From Gnetum montanum (Eukaryota; Streptophyta; Gnetopsida; Gnetales; Gnetaceae), in NCBI GenBank assembly GCA_015680685.1, contig MNCI01002098.1, positions 643,307-707,306 of the forward strand: a stretch of 64,000 bases of DNA. Reading direction: 5' to 3'. Below the pieces are notes generated by a model, which made no database searches, was not told the DNA's origin, and was given only the letters and a program-made list of their open reading frames with translations. This document shows positions 47,663 through 58,529 of the stretch, one piece after another. Position numbers and translations under genes: made by a program. Position 1 is the stretch's first letter. Every line of letters starts with the position of its first letter.

Positions 47663-48221
47663 GATCAAGATTACTTTATCATTGTAGCATTCACTTAGTT
47701 TAATTGCTTAACTATTATTTATTATTTTCTTAATTAATATTTCTTTACCTTCCTCTACTATCCTTGTTATTAAATGTGAAATGAGTACGACTTAATCACA
47801 AGTATTTAAGTGTGACTGCTTGGTAACCCAATAGCATATCTAGGAGCGCTCAAGTCATATACACTTGGTAACCCCAGAAGTAGTACACAAGGTCCAAGAT
47901 GTGTAAAAATGATTAAGGACATATGCTCAGCACACTTAGGCTAGCTTAGATTCTCTTCTCCCACTCCCTCTTAGCTTAAAACAAAGTTATTTTCCATTGC
48001 CTCTAAGAGTAGCACTAGTTTAGAAGTCATATCATACACCTCACTCTGGACTAAACCATATGTAAAAAAGCAAATACTAGTCTAGGTGGGAAGACAGTGA
48101 ACTGGGATCAACGTATAAGTATCTAGATACCACAACTAGCCCATATACACAGTTCAACCAGATCATGCGTGAACACTTGTATTCGTATGGTTGGGTGTAG
48201 GGGTACTTAGCCACTCATCAT

Positions 48222-48239
48222 TAGCGCCATTGCTGGGGA
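48222..48239 (+). other. Element C primer-binding site (tRNA-Asp type)
   Basis: TAGCGCCATTGCTGGGGA matches the complement of the plant tRNA-Asp 3' end at 15 of 18 positions, one base after the LTR. Confidence 0.85.
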
Positions 48240-48370
48240 CGATGCTAGTTATGTAGATTAGTTATATCATACAAGATCACTATAACAAAGTATTCATGAT
48301 CTGTCTCTTAAAAAAGAACTTAATTTCAATTAAGTCAAACACAAATTCACAACAATATCTCTCTCACAAG

Positions 48371-50244
48371 ACTATGAAAATGCAACAACTAGTAAGGTAA
48401 TTCATTGGATAACCAACAAATTATACGATGATGAAGACTAAGTTTGGAGTACTCAATCTAATGCAGGGGTCTCCTATGTACATAAACAAAAACAACATTG
48501 TCCCAACTCACAAATTCATAACCTACCTAGTGAAAATGAACCTTTGTTGGCCACTAAGAGCCTAATGCATATACAAGAGGTTGTTCGAATATCCCGCAGG
48601 CATTGTAATGAAAGCGGTCTACCCAAGATTGATTTAAACAACTTTTCCAAGTTTTTAGGAGGCTATGATTTAGATCCACAACATCATTTACAAGCCTTCC
48701 ATGATGCCTGTGTATAGAATAATAAAGATAATGGGTGGCAAAAACTCAAGCTCTTTCCTATGACACTCGTTGGCCAAGCAAAAGTATGGTACAAATCCTT
48801 AAAACCAAAATCAATTTGTAGATGGCCAACAATGGTAGAACTCTTTACTGAACGATATCAAGCCTATGCTAGAGTGTCAGCCTTGAGGAGACAAATCCAA
48901 GAATGGAAACAAGGGCAACATGAAACCTTGGACATGGCATTAGAAAGATACCTTTCTTTGTTAAACAAATGCCTAGGTCATGGGTTCTTCGAGGAGAGGC
49001 TAATGTATTACATCATGGATGGACTTCGTAATGAAACAAGGGAGACTCTAGGAATGTATGCCCCAGGTCAACTATATGAGCTACAGACCCACCAATTCCA
49101 AGAGCTTATCAAAAGAGTAGTAAAATAAGAAGGAGAAATAGCTAAATGGGAGAATGTTGAAAGTTCTCAACAGGACAAAAATTGCAACTTAGCATGGGTC
49201 GATGATCATGAAGAGGATAAATCAACTCACTTCAAGGAGGTGGAATCATCTTTGCCAATCCTACAAACACTAGATGAAATCGAGGCAAATATTAAGAAGA
49301 TGATGGAATGGGTACATAAAAAATATGGAGAATATGATAACATTAGTAGAGGTAGAACTATGCCAAATCAAGAAACAGGATAGGACACCACGTAACAATC
49401 AAAATGAAGGGTTGAAGATAATAAGAATAGGAGCTCAACTGCCAATCATACGTATCAATGTAATGTTTTCCTGTACAATTACCCTGAAGGTCAATGTCTG
49501 ATCTTGTCACATTTACATGAGCATTGGAGAGGAATGTTACATCCAGAGTTCATACAAAAATACCATGTTCAATCATAGTGGCCAAAATCCTAGTCGTGGG
49601 GGAGGCCACTGTCAAACTAGTCATACCCTTCATATCATCTGAACCCAAGTGCTTATCAGGTTTATCATCGTATTTTCCCAACTAGGTCAACATCCTCTAT
49701 CTCACCACATTGTTATCATTCTCCTAAGTACTATCAACCCATGTCCTCTCCAACAAAATCACCCCCTCATGTGCCTTACACTTCTCCTCAAATTTAATAT
49801 TCTCATTCTTCACCTCCTTCTATATCGCCACCAACAGTACCAGCAGGTTTTGCACCACAACATCAACCCATGAACATTACTTGTGCTACTACTATCAACC
49901 ACAGTGGGAATTCTCCACAACATCGAAGGCATCTCTTCTTTAGACATGATCGTAGAAAAGAAAAGCATAGTTCTGAGACCACTGCATCCTCCCACTTAGC
50001 ACAAGTTCAACACTGTGGTGCATCTTTCTCCTCGAACCCAATGCCTCATGTTAGCTTATCAAGGCCACCAATCAATACTCCAACAACCGTGTTGCTCAAT
50101 GAATATAGCCATGTAGGGAGACATATCGATCCTTGCATACCATCTTACAGTCAAGGGTGTCATAGTGGGTCAACTCTGTATCAATTAAACTCATCTTCTA
50201 ACTTGCCCCACTATGTCAACTTTAATACAGTGTGTGCACCCTAA
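48371..50244 (+). pseudogene. Element C gag, mostly open
   Basis: The best-preserved gag of the family. PLLATKSLMHIQEVVRI (about 48541), KIDLNNFSKFLGG, DPQHHLQAFHDAC (48673-48712) precede a 122-codon open core (48760-49128) with GQAKVWYKSL, MVELFTERYQAYARVSALRR, QHETLDMALERYL and EERLMYYIMDGLRNETRETL. Then an acidic linker, the degraded zinc knuckle CNVFLYNYPEGQC (near 49460) and a Pro/Ser/Gln/His-rich tail (49649-50244) follow. Capsid formation is inferred from the family. A few stops (48718, 49126, 49381, 49576) make it non-functional as read. Start codon uncertain. Confidence 0.85.
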
Positions 50245-52408
50245 TTTGGGTACATTCCAACCACCACATCAAAAGATACCCAGTGGTTTGGCTATGATGG
50301 ATCCCAATATTTTTGAAATGCATGGATCCAACCCTTCCATTTATTAATTCTTGCCATGATCAAAAGTTTAGTTATGGAGGATATCCCTCATTCTAACAAA
50401 CAGAATTAATAAATTTTTTTTCCTTTTGTTTAATTTTACAATTTTTATTTTCTGGTTTTTCATCTTTCAATTTTTTGTTTCATCTTCTTATTTATTTATT
50501 TATTTATTATCTTCTTTTATCTTTTTATGGGTAATCTCATCTATGAATAAAGCACTCATGCGACTCGTTAGTTGAGGTGTTGTTCTTTGCTCTCAAGTCT
50601 CGAGTGGCTAATTACTTAGATAGTGAGCCCATCACATCCCCCCACCCATTCTATTAATAAGAGGTTCTACTCTGGGTCCGATGATATTCTTGACATCATT
50701 AAAACTTAAAGTAATTTTGTGCTCATTATTCCCAGAGTGAAGAATGATGGACTAAGAAGGAATGACCAAGGTGTGACATCAAGGGGACTTGTGGATTCTT
50801 GTGGTGACATCCATAGGAGTTATCATGCAGCCTGGTCATACTAAGATCCTTGTAGATCTAACGAAAAATGGAAGTAAGAGTACTAAAGGCACCCAATAAA
50901 GAAACCCAGTGCTATTCTAGGGGTTCCCACTACAAAGACATGCACCCATGCCTACAGGTAGGTGGCTTCTTTGGATTACGTATCCAAAAAAAAGGGAAGA
51001 AAAAAAAAGAAAGTGTGCCAAAGTGGCCAAACAAAAAAGAAATGAAAAGATCAAGATAAATGTACCACAAAGAAATTCCAAATCACTCCTCCCTTAAATA
51101 AAATGCCAAGTGATCATATGCCTTACTGTCATGATGCTCTTATGGTTGTCCATCATTGGATGAAACAATGCAATGTCACTGATCAGAGGAATGGACTTGG
51201 TCTTGATTTTAGAGTGATAGGCTAATGACACATTAATCACACCCTACACTCAGGATTCATTGTGCCTTGGATTAGTTACCTCATGTCCCAATCTTTGCAA
51301 TTCCTTCTACAATTCACCTCATCTCATTGTTCATGTATTTGTGACTCATGTCTTATGTAGCATTGAATTCATACCTCATCACAGTGGTATCTACATTTGT
51401 GTGTTTTTTGGAGCTAGTGTGGATTACATTTAATCCTTTTAGTGCCTATGGAAATTTTTGGATATAGTTACATAAGGACATCATAGGTAGGAACTTGCTT
51501 TGGGGAGGATCCACTTGCGTAACCTTTATAATTTACACTCATTGCACATCATCATTAAATAATTTTATACCCTTCGAGCACTACATTGCCAAATCTATTC
51601 TTTCCTTTATCATCCTTTTAATTCCAACGTTCCTATGCATCATAACATGTTCTTTTTCCTCATTCTATTCATGAATTTCATTATCGGATTCTACCCTATT
51701 ATACTTTTTATGCCTCCTAGTCTATTCAATGTTACCCTGGACCTTTCCAATTACCCTCAAATCCTTCATTTTTTTCCTTGGAAATTTAGAATTTTTTAAT
51801 TTTCTAAGTACCTTATTTTCAATAGGCCTCAATATCGGATTTGACACGATATCAGGTCCACGCTATTAGATACCTAATATCCCATCCATAAAAACTATAC
51901 ATATGGACCCCCCGCACACATCAACATCATTTTACACTATTCATGGGAGGGGAGTTTTTCAAATTTTCTTCCACGAACTTGCTAGCTTGTGCACCTATCA
52001 TTGAAACATCCATAACTTGCTTGTTAACGCTCTAATTCCCATTCCAATTGAACCTATCTGCACCCAGAGTGTTTAGCTTAGTCATGGGGGAAGGGTACGC
52101 TCCAAGTTGTATGTAAATTTTCCAAAATTTATCATTGCCTAAAGGATATCATAAAGGGTAAATGATCATAGAACTGTTAAACACATTGCCAAATCAACTT
52201 TCTCTCCTCACTCATACCATGAGAATTAATTTTGGGAGCCACCTAATCAAATTGGGCCCAATATCAAAACTTTTAGGGAAAATTTCTATAAAATTTCCTA
52301 ACTCTAGATCACATGAAACAAAAAACGAATTTATTAAAGGCAAGAAGTAAGGGTATAAGTCACATTTTGTAAATAACCTTACTAATAGTTAGCCTCATGC
52401 GATTACAG
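50245..52408 (+). other. Element C spacer between gag and the 3' ORF
   Basis: No domain. Collinear with element B's spacer. Ends in ..GATTACAG directly before the 3' ORF ATG. Includes the internal promoter-like module. Confidence 0.65.
51831..51905 (+). promoter_or_regulatory. Probable internal promoter module before element C's 3' ORF
   Basis: CAATATCGGATTTG, ACGATATCAGG, TAATATCCC and then a decayed TATA region (ACTATACATATGG). The first 25 bases align with the U3 start of C's own 3' LTR (TCGATATCGGACTTG, CGATATCGTGG; 55380-55405). The 3' ORF begins about 510 bp downstream. Element B keeps a better TATA at the same place. Confidence 0.5.
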
Positions 52409-55174
52409 ATGGCCCCTAAACATGGATAGTAAGGAGGACCCTCTCAAGGTGCATCGAAATGACCAAGGAGAGGCAGAGGCCAGGTGTCTCCCAAGGAACA
52501 TACAGAATAGGAGGCATAATCATTCAGCATCCATCAAGAGCCTCCTATTGTTGTGCAATTGAGGCAAGTTGAAAGAGGAGCTGCTAAAGCACCTGAATAG
52601 GGAAAACATCTCATGTTGTCCCTGGAATGTGTTTCGGAAATCCACAAAAGGTCCATGTCAACAGCTGTGATCGTGGAACTCAACTTTGGACCTTTCACTA
52701 AGTTTGCTCCTAAAGTAATGAGGGACCAACTCAAAGGGTCCCCATTATGGCCTATTCTCTCTAAAAGTGGTGCCTTGTACTTGGAAAAGACATATCAATT
52801 TTGGCATAATAAAGAAGAAGTCACCATAGTTGATATTGGTGGTATTTCTGTAGATTCCTTTGCCAAAGCCATTTCGAAAGTGTTAAATCTTTCGATTATA
52901 GGGCCAAAAGTTTCTCACCTGCCCACTCGCTTCGATGTTGATGCATAAAAAATTTGGTTGAAAAGGATGTACAACAAGGAAGACAAGGCGTATGGAGAGT
53001 TGACCCTAGAGGAGAGGATCTATTTCAAGATTGGTCTTCCCCACAAAAGGATTAAACAGAATCTTCATGTATGCAGCTAGAGGAAGTGCTATATTGATGG
53101 GCAAGGTTAATGCTAAGCTACCCCATTTGTATCTTAAAGATATTCTAAGGTGGTTTGAGGAATGCAAGATAAGGAAGTTCGCATTGCTCTTCCCCTGTCT
53201 CATTAGAAAGCTATGTTGACATGTTGGAATTCTAGGGTACACCAATGACATCCCTAGAAGAGCCCAAAATGCTTCATTACTAAATTTCTAAAGCCACTAG
53301 CCCTAAGAAAAAGTGCTGGTGAGACACTAGAGCCATAACAAGAATAGATGGTGGGGCCCACTGTAACTCAAACTGCAGGTCCTAGCCAACTTCTAAGCAT
53401 AAGGCCTAGTCAACAACAAGCAGTAGGGCCCAGCACATGCTAGCAAGACTAACTGTTGCCATCGCCGCAGGATTATCGATTGTCAATGAGCCATCTTAGG
53501 GCCATTGCTGAGACGGTTAGTTGGGAAAGTCATGATGATGAAAATCTCTTCTAGGTTATTGATGATATTGTACAACCCAAGGTCTCAATTGATCATGCAT
53601 GGGGTGAGGCATTAATCCAAATAGGAGGAGGGGAAATGCACTGGTCACAATAGATCTCAGGGAATGCTGCATCTTTCTAGGTGCAATTAGAAATCAGTGA
53701 AGGGGCCATAGTAGTAGTCATGCAGCAGGAGCCACAGAAGTGGTCACAAACCACATAAAAGAATCATTCAATGTCCCTGTTGTGCCATTGGTAGACTTTA
53801 CGAGAGCACATGATGCTCAGACTTTGGTTGATCCCTTGATGACTCTTGTGAAGCATGAGGATGTCCTCGATCGGTTGTTGCAGACAAGATAAGTGATGAT
53901 GTGCCTGTTTGACATCCCTCAAGATGCCATAGCAACTCAATTAGACTTCATCTCCACCAAAGGGAACTTGGTCATGGTAGATATTAGGGTTAAGCATGCA
54001 GAAACAAAGTTGAAAAGACTCCAAGAGAAGCTCATCACCCTACAAGTTGCACAGTGGGACCCATCTCAATTTATCCTTGTAGACCAGCTAGATTCTTTTA
54101 GGAAAAAGCAAATTACTAAAGTTTTGGCAGAAAATAAAAAAGTGGCTGAGGAAAAAGAGAAGGCCAATTGGGACACTTCAAAGGCACAAGCGCAGACATA
54201 TGTGCATGCCAAGCGCTCAAGGCCTTGCAAGAGGAGAATAAACAACTTGTTGTAGATAATCTTTGATTACTTGTTGTGGAAAAACAAAAGAAGGTTCTTA
54301 AAGAAAATTTTCAAGAATTTTGAGAACAATTAGTTAGGATCAACCAGGACATAAATTTCTTGGCTAGAAATAATAGAACCCTTTCAATAGAGGAGGTGCG
54401 TGTAATCCACCAAAAGACAAAAGTTAAAATAAACACGTGGCAAAACGAGGCCAAGCGACATGAAAAGCTGAAGGAACACTTCAAGGACTAGGTGGGGATG
54501 TACAAGCAAGTAATTGAAAAAGAAATCCATATGGCCAAGACCCATATCAACACTCTCAGGGCTCAAAACACTGACTAGCGGGCCATATTGGATACCTATG
54601 CATTTGCCCATCAAGTAGAGCTCAAAATCTGGGACCTGCAGATATAAGATCTTATAGAATACATGGAATTGGCAAATCTATGATATGCCAACTTAGCCAT
54701 GTTAACAGCAGGATGCTCGAGAACAGAGCTAGAGAAGCAGGTAGTTACCACCTATGCAAAATATGAAACAGAATTTGCTGAGCACAAGAAGATGCTGCAG
54801 AAACTAGAAGTGGAAAATTCTAAATTAGAGGTGGTCAAGGCTAGCAACCAGGGATAAAAGGATGTTGCAACAGACTTGGCTCGATGACTTACGGATTACC
54901 AGGAATACAAGGGCAAAGCCAAAGCCTATGAAGAGGAACGATGGTTATTTGCAGCTTAGTATATCAAGGCCAACTAGATGTTCCCACAACTACCGTGTCC
55001 ATGGGAGGTGCCAACTCCATCAAACATTGGAGCATCAGCATGGATGGCGTAGGACCCCCGAACCAAAGAGGAAAAGCTCCAAGCACTCCTTCAAAACCAT
55101 CAACTTCCAAAGCCTAGAGCACAAGACAAAGGGAAGAGACCCATGGAGAAGCCACCACCACCAAGAACCACATG
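52409..55174 (+). pseudogene. Element C 3' ORF (accessory protein), decayed
   Basis: ATGG at 52409, preceded by GATTACAG. Reads MAPKHG. A 111-codon open part (52613-52948) includes VIVELNFGPFTKFAPKVM, GALYLEKTYQFWHNKEEV, VDIGGISVDSFAKAISKV and LPTRFDVDA. A shifted frame (53031-53219) continues with PTKGLNRIFMYAARGSAIL and ILRWFEECKIRKFALLFPC. Then comes a linker (53280-53880), a conserved FDIPQDAIATQLDFISTKG, and a long coiled coil (53990-54860; ETKLKRLQEKLITLQ). The tail is basic. Unknown function; likely a structural or nucleic-acid-associated accessory protein. No catalytic motif or membrane segment seen. Confidence 0.7.
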
Positions 55175-55345
55175 AGTTCTAATAAATTATGTAATTTTGT
55201 GTCTGTGTCTCAATTTTTTCATATTCAATTTTCCACTATGACATGAATAAATTTCTATTCAGTCAATATCCCATACCTATCCACTATGTAATCAATTAGG
55301 CTTGTTCTCATTTTGTTCAATTTGAGGACAAGTTTTTATTCAATT

Positions 55346-55354
55346 GTGGGGGTA
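55346..55354 (+). other. Element C polypurine tract
   Basis: GTGGGGGTA, immediately before the TGATGA start of the 3' LTR. Confidence 0.85.
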
Positions 55355-56198
55355 TGATGAACCATGATTTGTCAGGCTTCGATATCGGACTTGCGATATC
55401 GTGGCCTAGCTAACGATATCGGATACATGACATTGTGGTTCTTGTGTAAGCCTATAAATACCACATTTGGGCACACAGGAGGGAGAGGAGGTCAGTAAGT
55501 CATAGGAGTAGAGTTTTTTTCCTTTGTTTTTAGTTCCTTTCAACTCTTTCCCTAGTGCATGCCCATAGTGCAATGATTATAATTATATGAAACCTTTATT
55601 CGAGTGTGACGTACTTGGACACACACATGACTGGCAATAAAGATTGAGATTAATTCATCATTGCACCATTCACTTATTTAATTGCTTAACTGCTATTTAT
55701 TGTTTTCTTAATTAATATTTCTTTACCTTCCTCTACTATCCCTGTTATTAAACGTAGAATGAGTACGACTTAATCATGAGCATTTAAGTGTGACTACTTA
55801 GTAACCCAGTAGCGTATCTAGGAGCGCTCAAGTAATATATGCTTGGTAATCCTAGAAGTAGTACACAAGGTCCAATATGTGTATAGATGATTAAGGACGT
55901 ATGCTAATCACACTTAGGCTAGCTTAGATTCTCTTCTCCCACTTCCTCTTAGCTTAAAACAAAGTTATTTTCCATTGCCTCTAGGAGCAGCACTAGTTTA
56001 GAAGTCACATCATACACCTCACTCTAGACTAAACCATACGTGACAAAGAAAATACTAGTCTAGGTGGGAAGACAGTGAACTATGATCAACGTGTAACTAT
56101 CTAGATACCACAACTAGGCCATCTGCGAAGTTCGACCGGATCGTGCGTGAATGCTCATATTTGTATGGTTGAATGTAACGGTACCTAGCCACTCATTA
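55355..56198 (+). repeat. Element C 3' LTR (844 bp)
   Basis: Starts TGATGAACCATG. Intact GATATCGG / GATATCGTGG repeats at 55381-55425, TATAAATA at 55453-55460, AATAAA at 55636-55641. Ends ACTCATTA (CA decayed to TA), followed by the ATTTT duplication. Confidence 0.9.
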
Positions 56199-56203
56199 AT
56201 TTT

Positions 56204-56595
56204 CTACATATGAATTATAACAAGTGATCTATATAATTTTGTATAATTAGAGAGTAGCCACAACATATTTAATTATGCAAAATTATGTACTAAGAGCTTT
56301 TGGATCACATATGGTACACAATATTAAAAATTGTGATTAATCATATGTAATATGATAAATTTATCCCATTGGATTTTTTATTGTATTTAATATGATTAAT
56401 TAGTATGATATGTTAAATTATTTTTCTTAATTTATCCATAGGGATTAAGAAAATGAATATAATTTAATAGTTTTATCATAAGGATATATAAATCTATTTA
56501 AATTAAAATTTAGCCTACATGAAATTTTATGTCATTTGATTCATATTTCTCATGATTTACATTGGTAAACATGTGTTATGGTGTTTTAACCTCAA
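56204..56595 (+). other. Copia leader, second part
   Basis: AT-rich, no domain. Continues the leader from 47343. Confidence 0.55.
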
Positions 56596-57182
56596 ATTTA
56601 GTGACATAAGCATGTTGGATTATGCAGTTATACAACCTATAAGCTACTCTGACTTTAAATGTGACATTTCTAAATTAAAGGGCGATAATTATAGGCTGTG
56701 GAAGGAGAGAATTCTTCTTTATTTAGGCTAGATGGATATTGATTATACTATCCATAAGGATGAACCACCTGCTGTTATAACAATTAGCTGTCCAGATGAT
56801 ATTGGTAATTATGAAAAATGGAAGCGATCTAATCACCTCTGTGTCATGTTCATAAAAACTAAGATCTCAACTAGTATGTGTGGTTTAGTATGAAAATGTG
56901 CATGCTTTGTTAAAGGCCATTGATGAACAATTTGAGTCATCAGACAAGGCGTTGGCTAGCACCTTGATAATGAAGTTCTCATCCATGAAGGTCATTGAAA
57001 TTTGTGGTGTGCACGAGCACATCATGAAAATGAGGGATATAGTGTCTCAAATCAAAACACTTGAAGTTGAGATGTCAGAATCTTTCCTTTTTCACTACCT
57101 TAAACATGCTCCCACCATAGTATGGAAATGGTACCTTAAAAGAAATGGTACATTGAATAGTACAAAATGCTCCCACCATTAG
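56596..57182 (+). pseudogene. Copia gag, truncated
   Basis: Reads FKCDISKLKGDNYRLWKERI (near 56655, the start typical of copia gags), then after stops an open part (56898-57182) with AIDEQFESSDKALASTLI, VHEHIMKMRDIVSQIKTLE and FLFHYL. The reading stops before the zinc knuckle. The protease that should follow is absent, and the gag-pre-integrase segment begins within about 100 bp, so an internal deletion removed the end of gag and the protease. Confidence 0.8.
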
Positions 57183-57239
57183 ACACTATATTCAGTTTAT
57201 ACTATTTATTTGAACTTATTGGAAATGGTACATTGACAA

Positions 57240-58380
57240 ATGGTCTTTTCAAAATTAATTTATAAAATGAAACTTCTTATACTTCTATGCATGTTCATGC
57301 TGGCATTAAGAGATGTGTTATGAATAATGAATCCTCTATGTTGTGGCATCATAGATTAGGACATATCTCTATTGAGAGAATTAAGAAATTAGTAAAATAT
57401 GGAGTACTTAGTACTCTAGATTTTACTAACTTTGACATTTGTGTGGATTGCATAAAGGGAAAGCAAACCAATATGTCAAAGAAAGGTGCTAAGAGAGTTT
57501 AGACATATTAGAGATCATACATATAGATATTTGAGTCCAAATATGGATGCGTATGATCAAAAGTATTTCATTACCTTTATTGATGATTACTCATGATATA
57601 TATATCTCTACATGCTTCTAACAAGAGTGAAGCTTTAGATGCCTTTAAGGTGTTTAAGGTTGAAGTAAAGAAACAATGTGGTGAGCAAATAAAGATAATG
57701 ATACTTGATAGAGGTGGTGAATACTATGGTAGATGTACTGATGATGGAGAAGCGCCTAGTCCATTTACTAAGTTTCTTCAAGAGCATGGGATTTTTGCCT
57801 AGTACACTATGCTTGGTTCTCCGAACCAGAATGATATGGTAGAAAGAAGAAACCAAACATTATTGGACATGGTGCAAAGTATGCTTATTGCTCCAAGATT
57901 CCTAAGTCCTTGTGGATTAAAGCTCTCAAGACAACAATGTGTATATTAAACCAAGTTCCAACCAAAGCTATTTTAAATACACCATTTGAATTATGGAAAG
58001 GTTGGATACCAAGTTTGCAACATATACGTGTTTGGGGATGCCTTTCTGAAGTAAGAGTCTATAATCCATAAGAAAAGAAGCTATACCTAAGGACCATAAG
58101 TGGGTATTTCATTAGATATGCTAAATGGTCTAAGAGATATAGATTTTATTGCCCATCACATACTACCAAGTTTGTGGAATCAAGGAATGTTAAATTTTTT
58201 GAGAATGACTTGATTAGTGGGAGCAGTAGATTTTGGAACATTGTTCTTGAGATAGATCATATAGATGCTCAACCCACTATTTCAACTGATAGACTAATTA
58301 TTGTGCATAATACACCTAGAGCACAAATGCATACTGAACAACAACCAGTCATTGAAGTTCCACAAATTGCTGATTGAGAA
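57240..58380 (+). pseudogene. Copia gag-pre-integrase segment and integrase, decayed
   Basis: MHVHAGIKRCVM, then MLWHHRLGHISIERIKKLV and CVDCIKGKQTN (57340-57475) form the HHCC zinc finger of copia integrase. The core follows with stops: a YISLHASNKSEALDAFK segment, MILDRGGEYYGR (catalytic Asp region, near 57700) and, after a stop at 57800, SPNQNDMVERRNQTLLD with the catalytic Glu (near 57820-57865). The C-terminal part (FGDAF.., VESRNVKFFEND) runs to about 58377. Confidence 0.85.
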
Positions 58381-58529
58381 GTAGTAGGTCCAATTGAATA
58401 ATAGATACCCAAACTTGTTGAATAGCCTATTTAACATCATGATCCTCAAGAGAATGATGAACCAACATTAAGAAGATCTACTAGAGTAAGGCAATCATTG
58501 ATTCCTAGTGACTATATGGTGTATCTATA

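Larger units (their letters stand above)
47349..48220 (+). repeat. Element C 5' LTR (872 bp)
   Basis: Starts TGCTGAACCATG (TGATGAACCATG in the 3' copy), ends CCACTCATCA. U3 holds GATATC/AATATT repeats (47375-47460), followed by a TATA box and AATAAA. Confidence 0.9.
47349..56198 (+). mobile_element. Element C: non-autonomous, pol-less Ty3/gypsy element (8.85 kb)
   Basis: A complete element with a perfect 5-bp duplication ATTTT (47344-47348 and 56199-56203). It has 5' LTR, well-kept tRNA-Asp PBS, gag, 2.2-kb spacer, 3' ORF, PPT and 3' LTR. No RT, protease, RNase H or integrase motif exists between the LTRs. In the corresponding place element A has 3.5 kb of pol. It is inserted in the leader of the copia element, so it is younger than that element. 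Confidence 0.9.

Noticed and set aside
53006-53251. 81-codon reverse-strand open frame
   Set aside because: Antisense of the conserved 3' ORF domain in element C.
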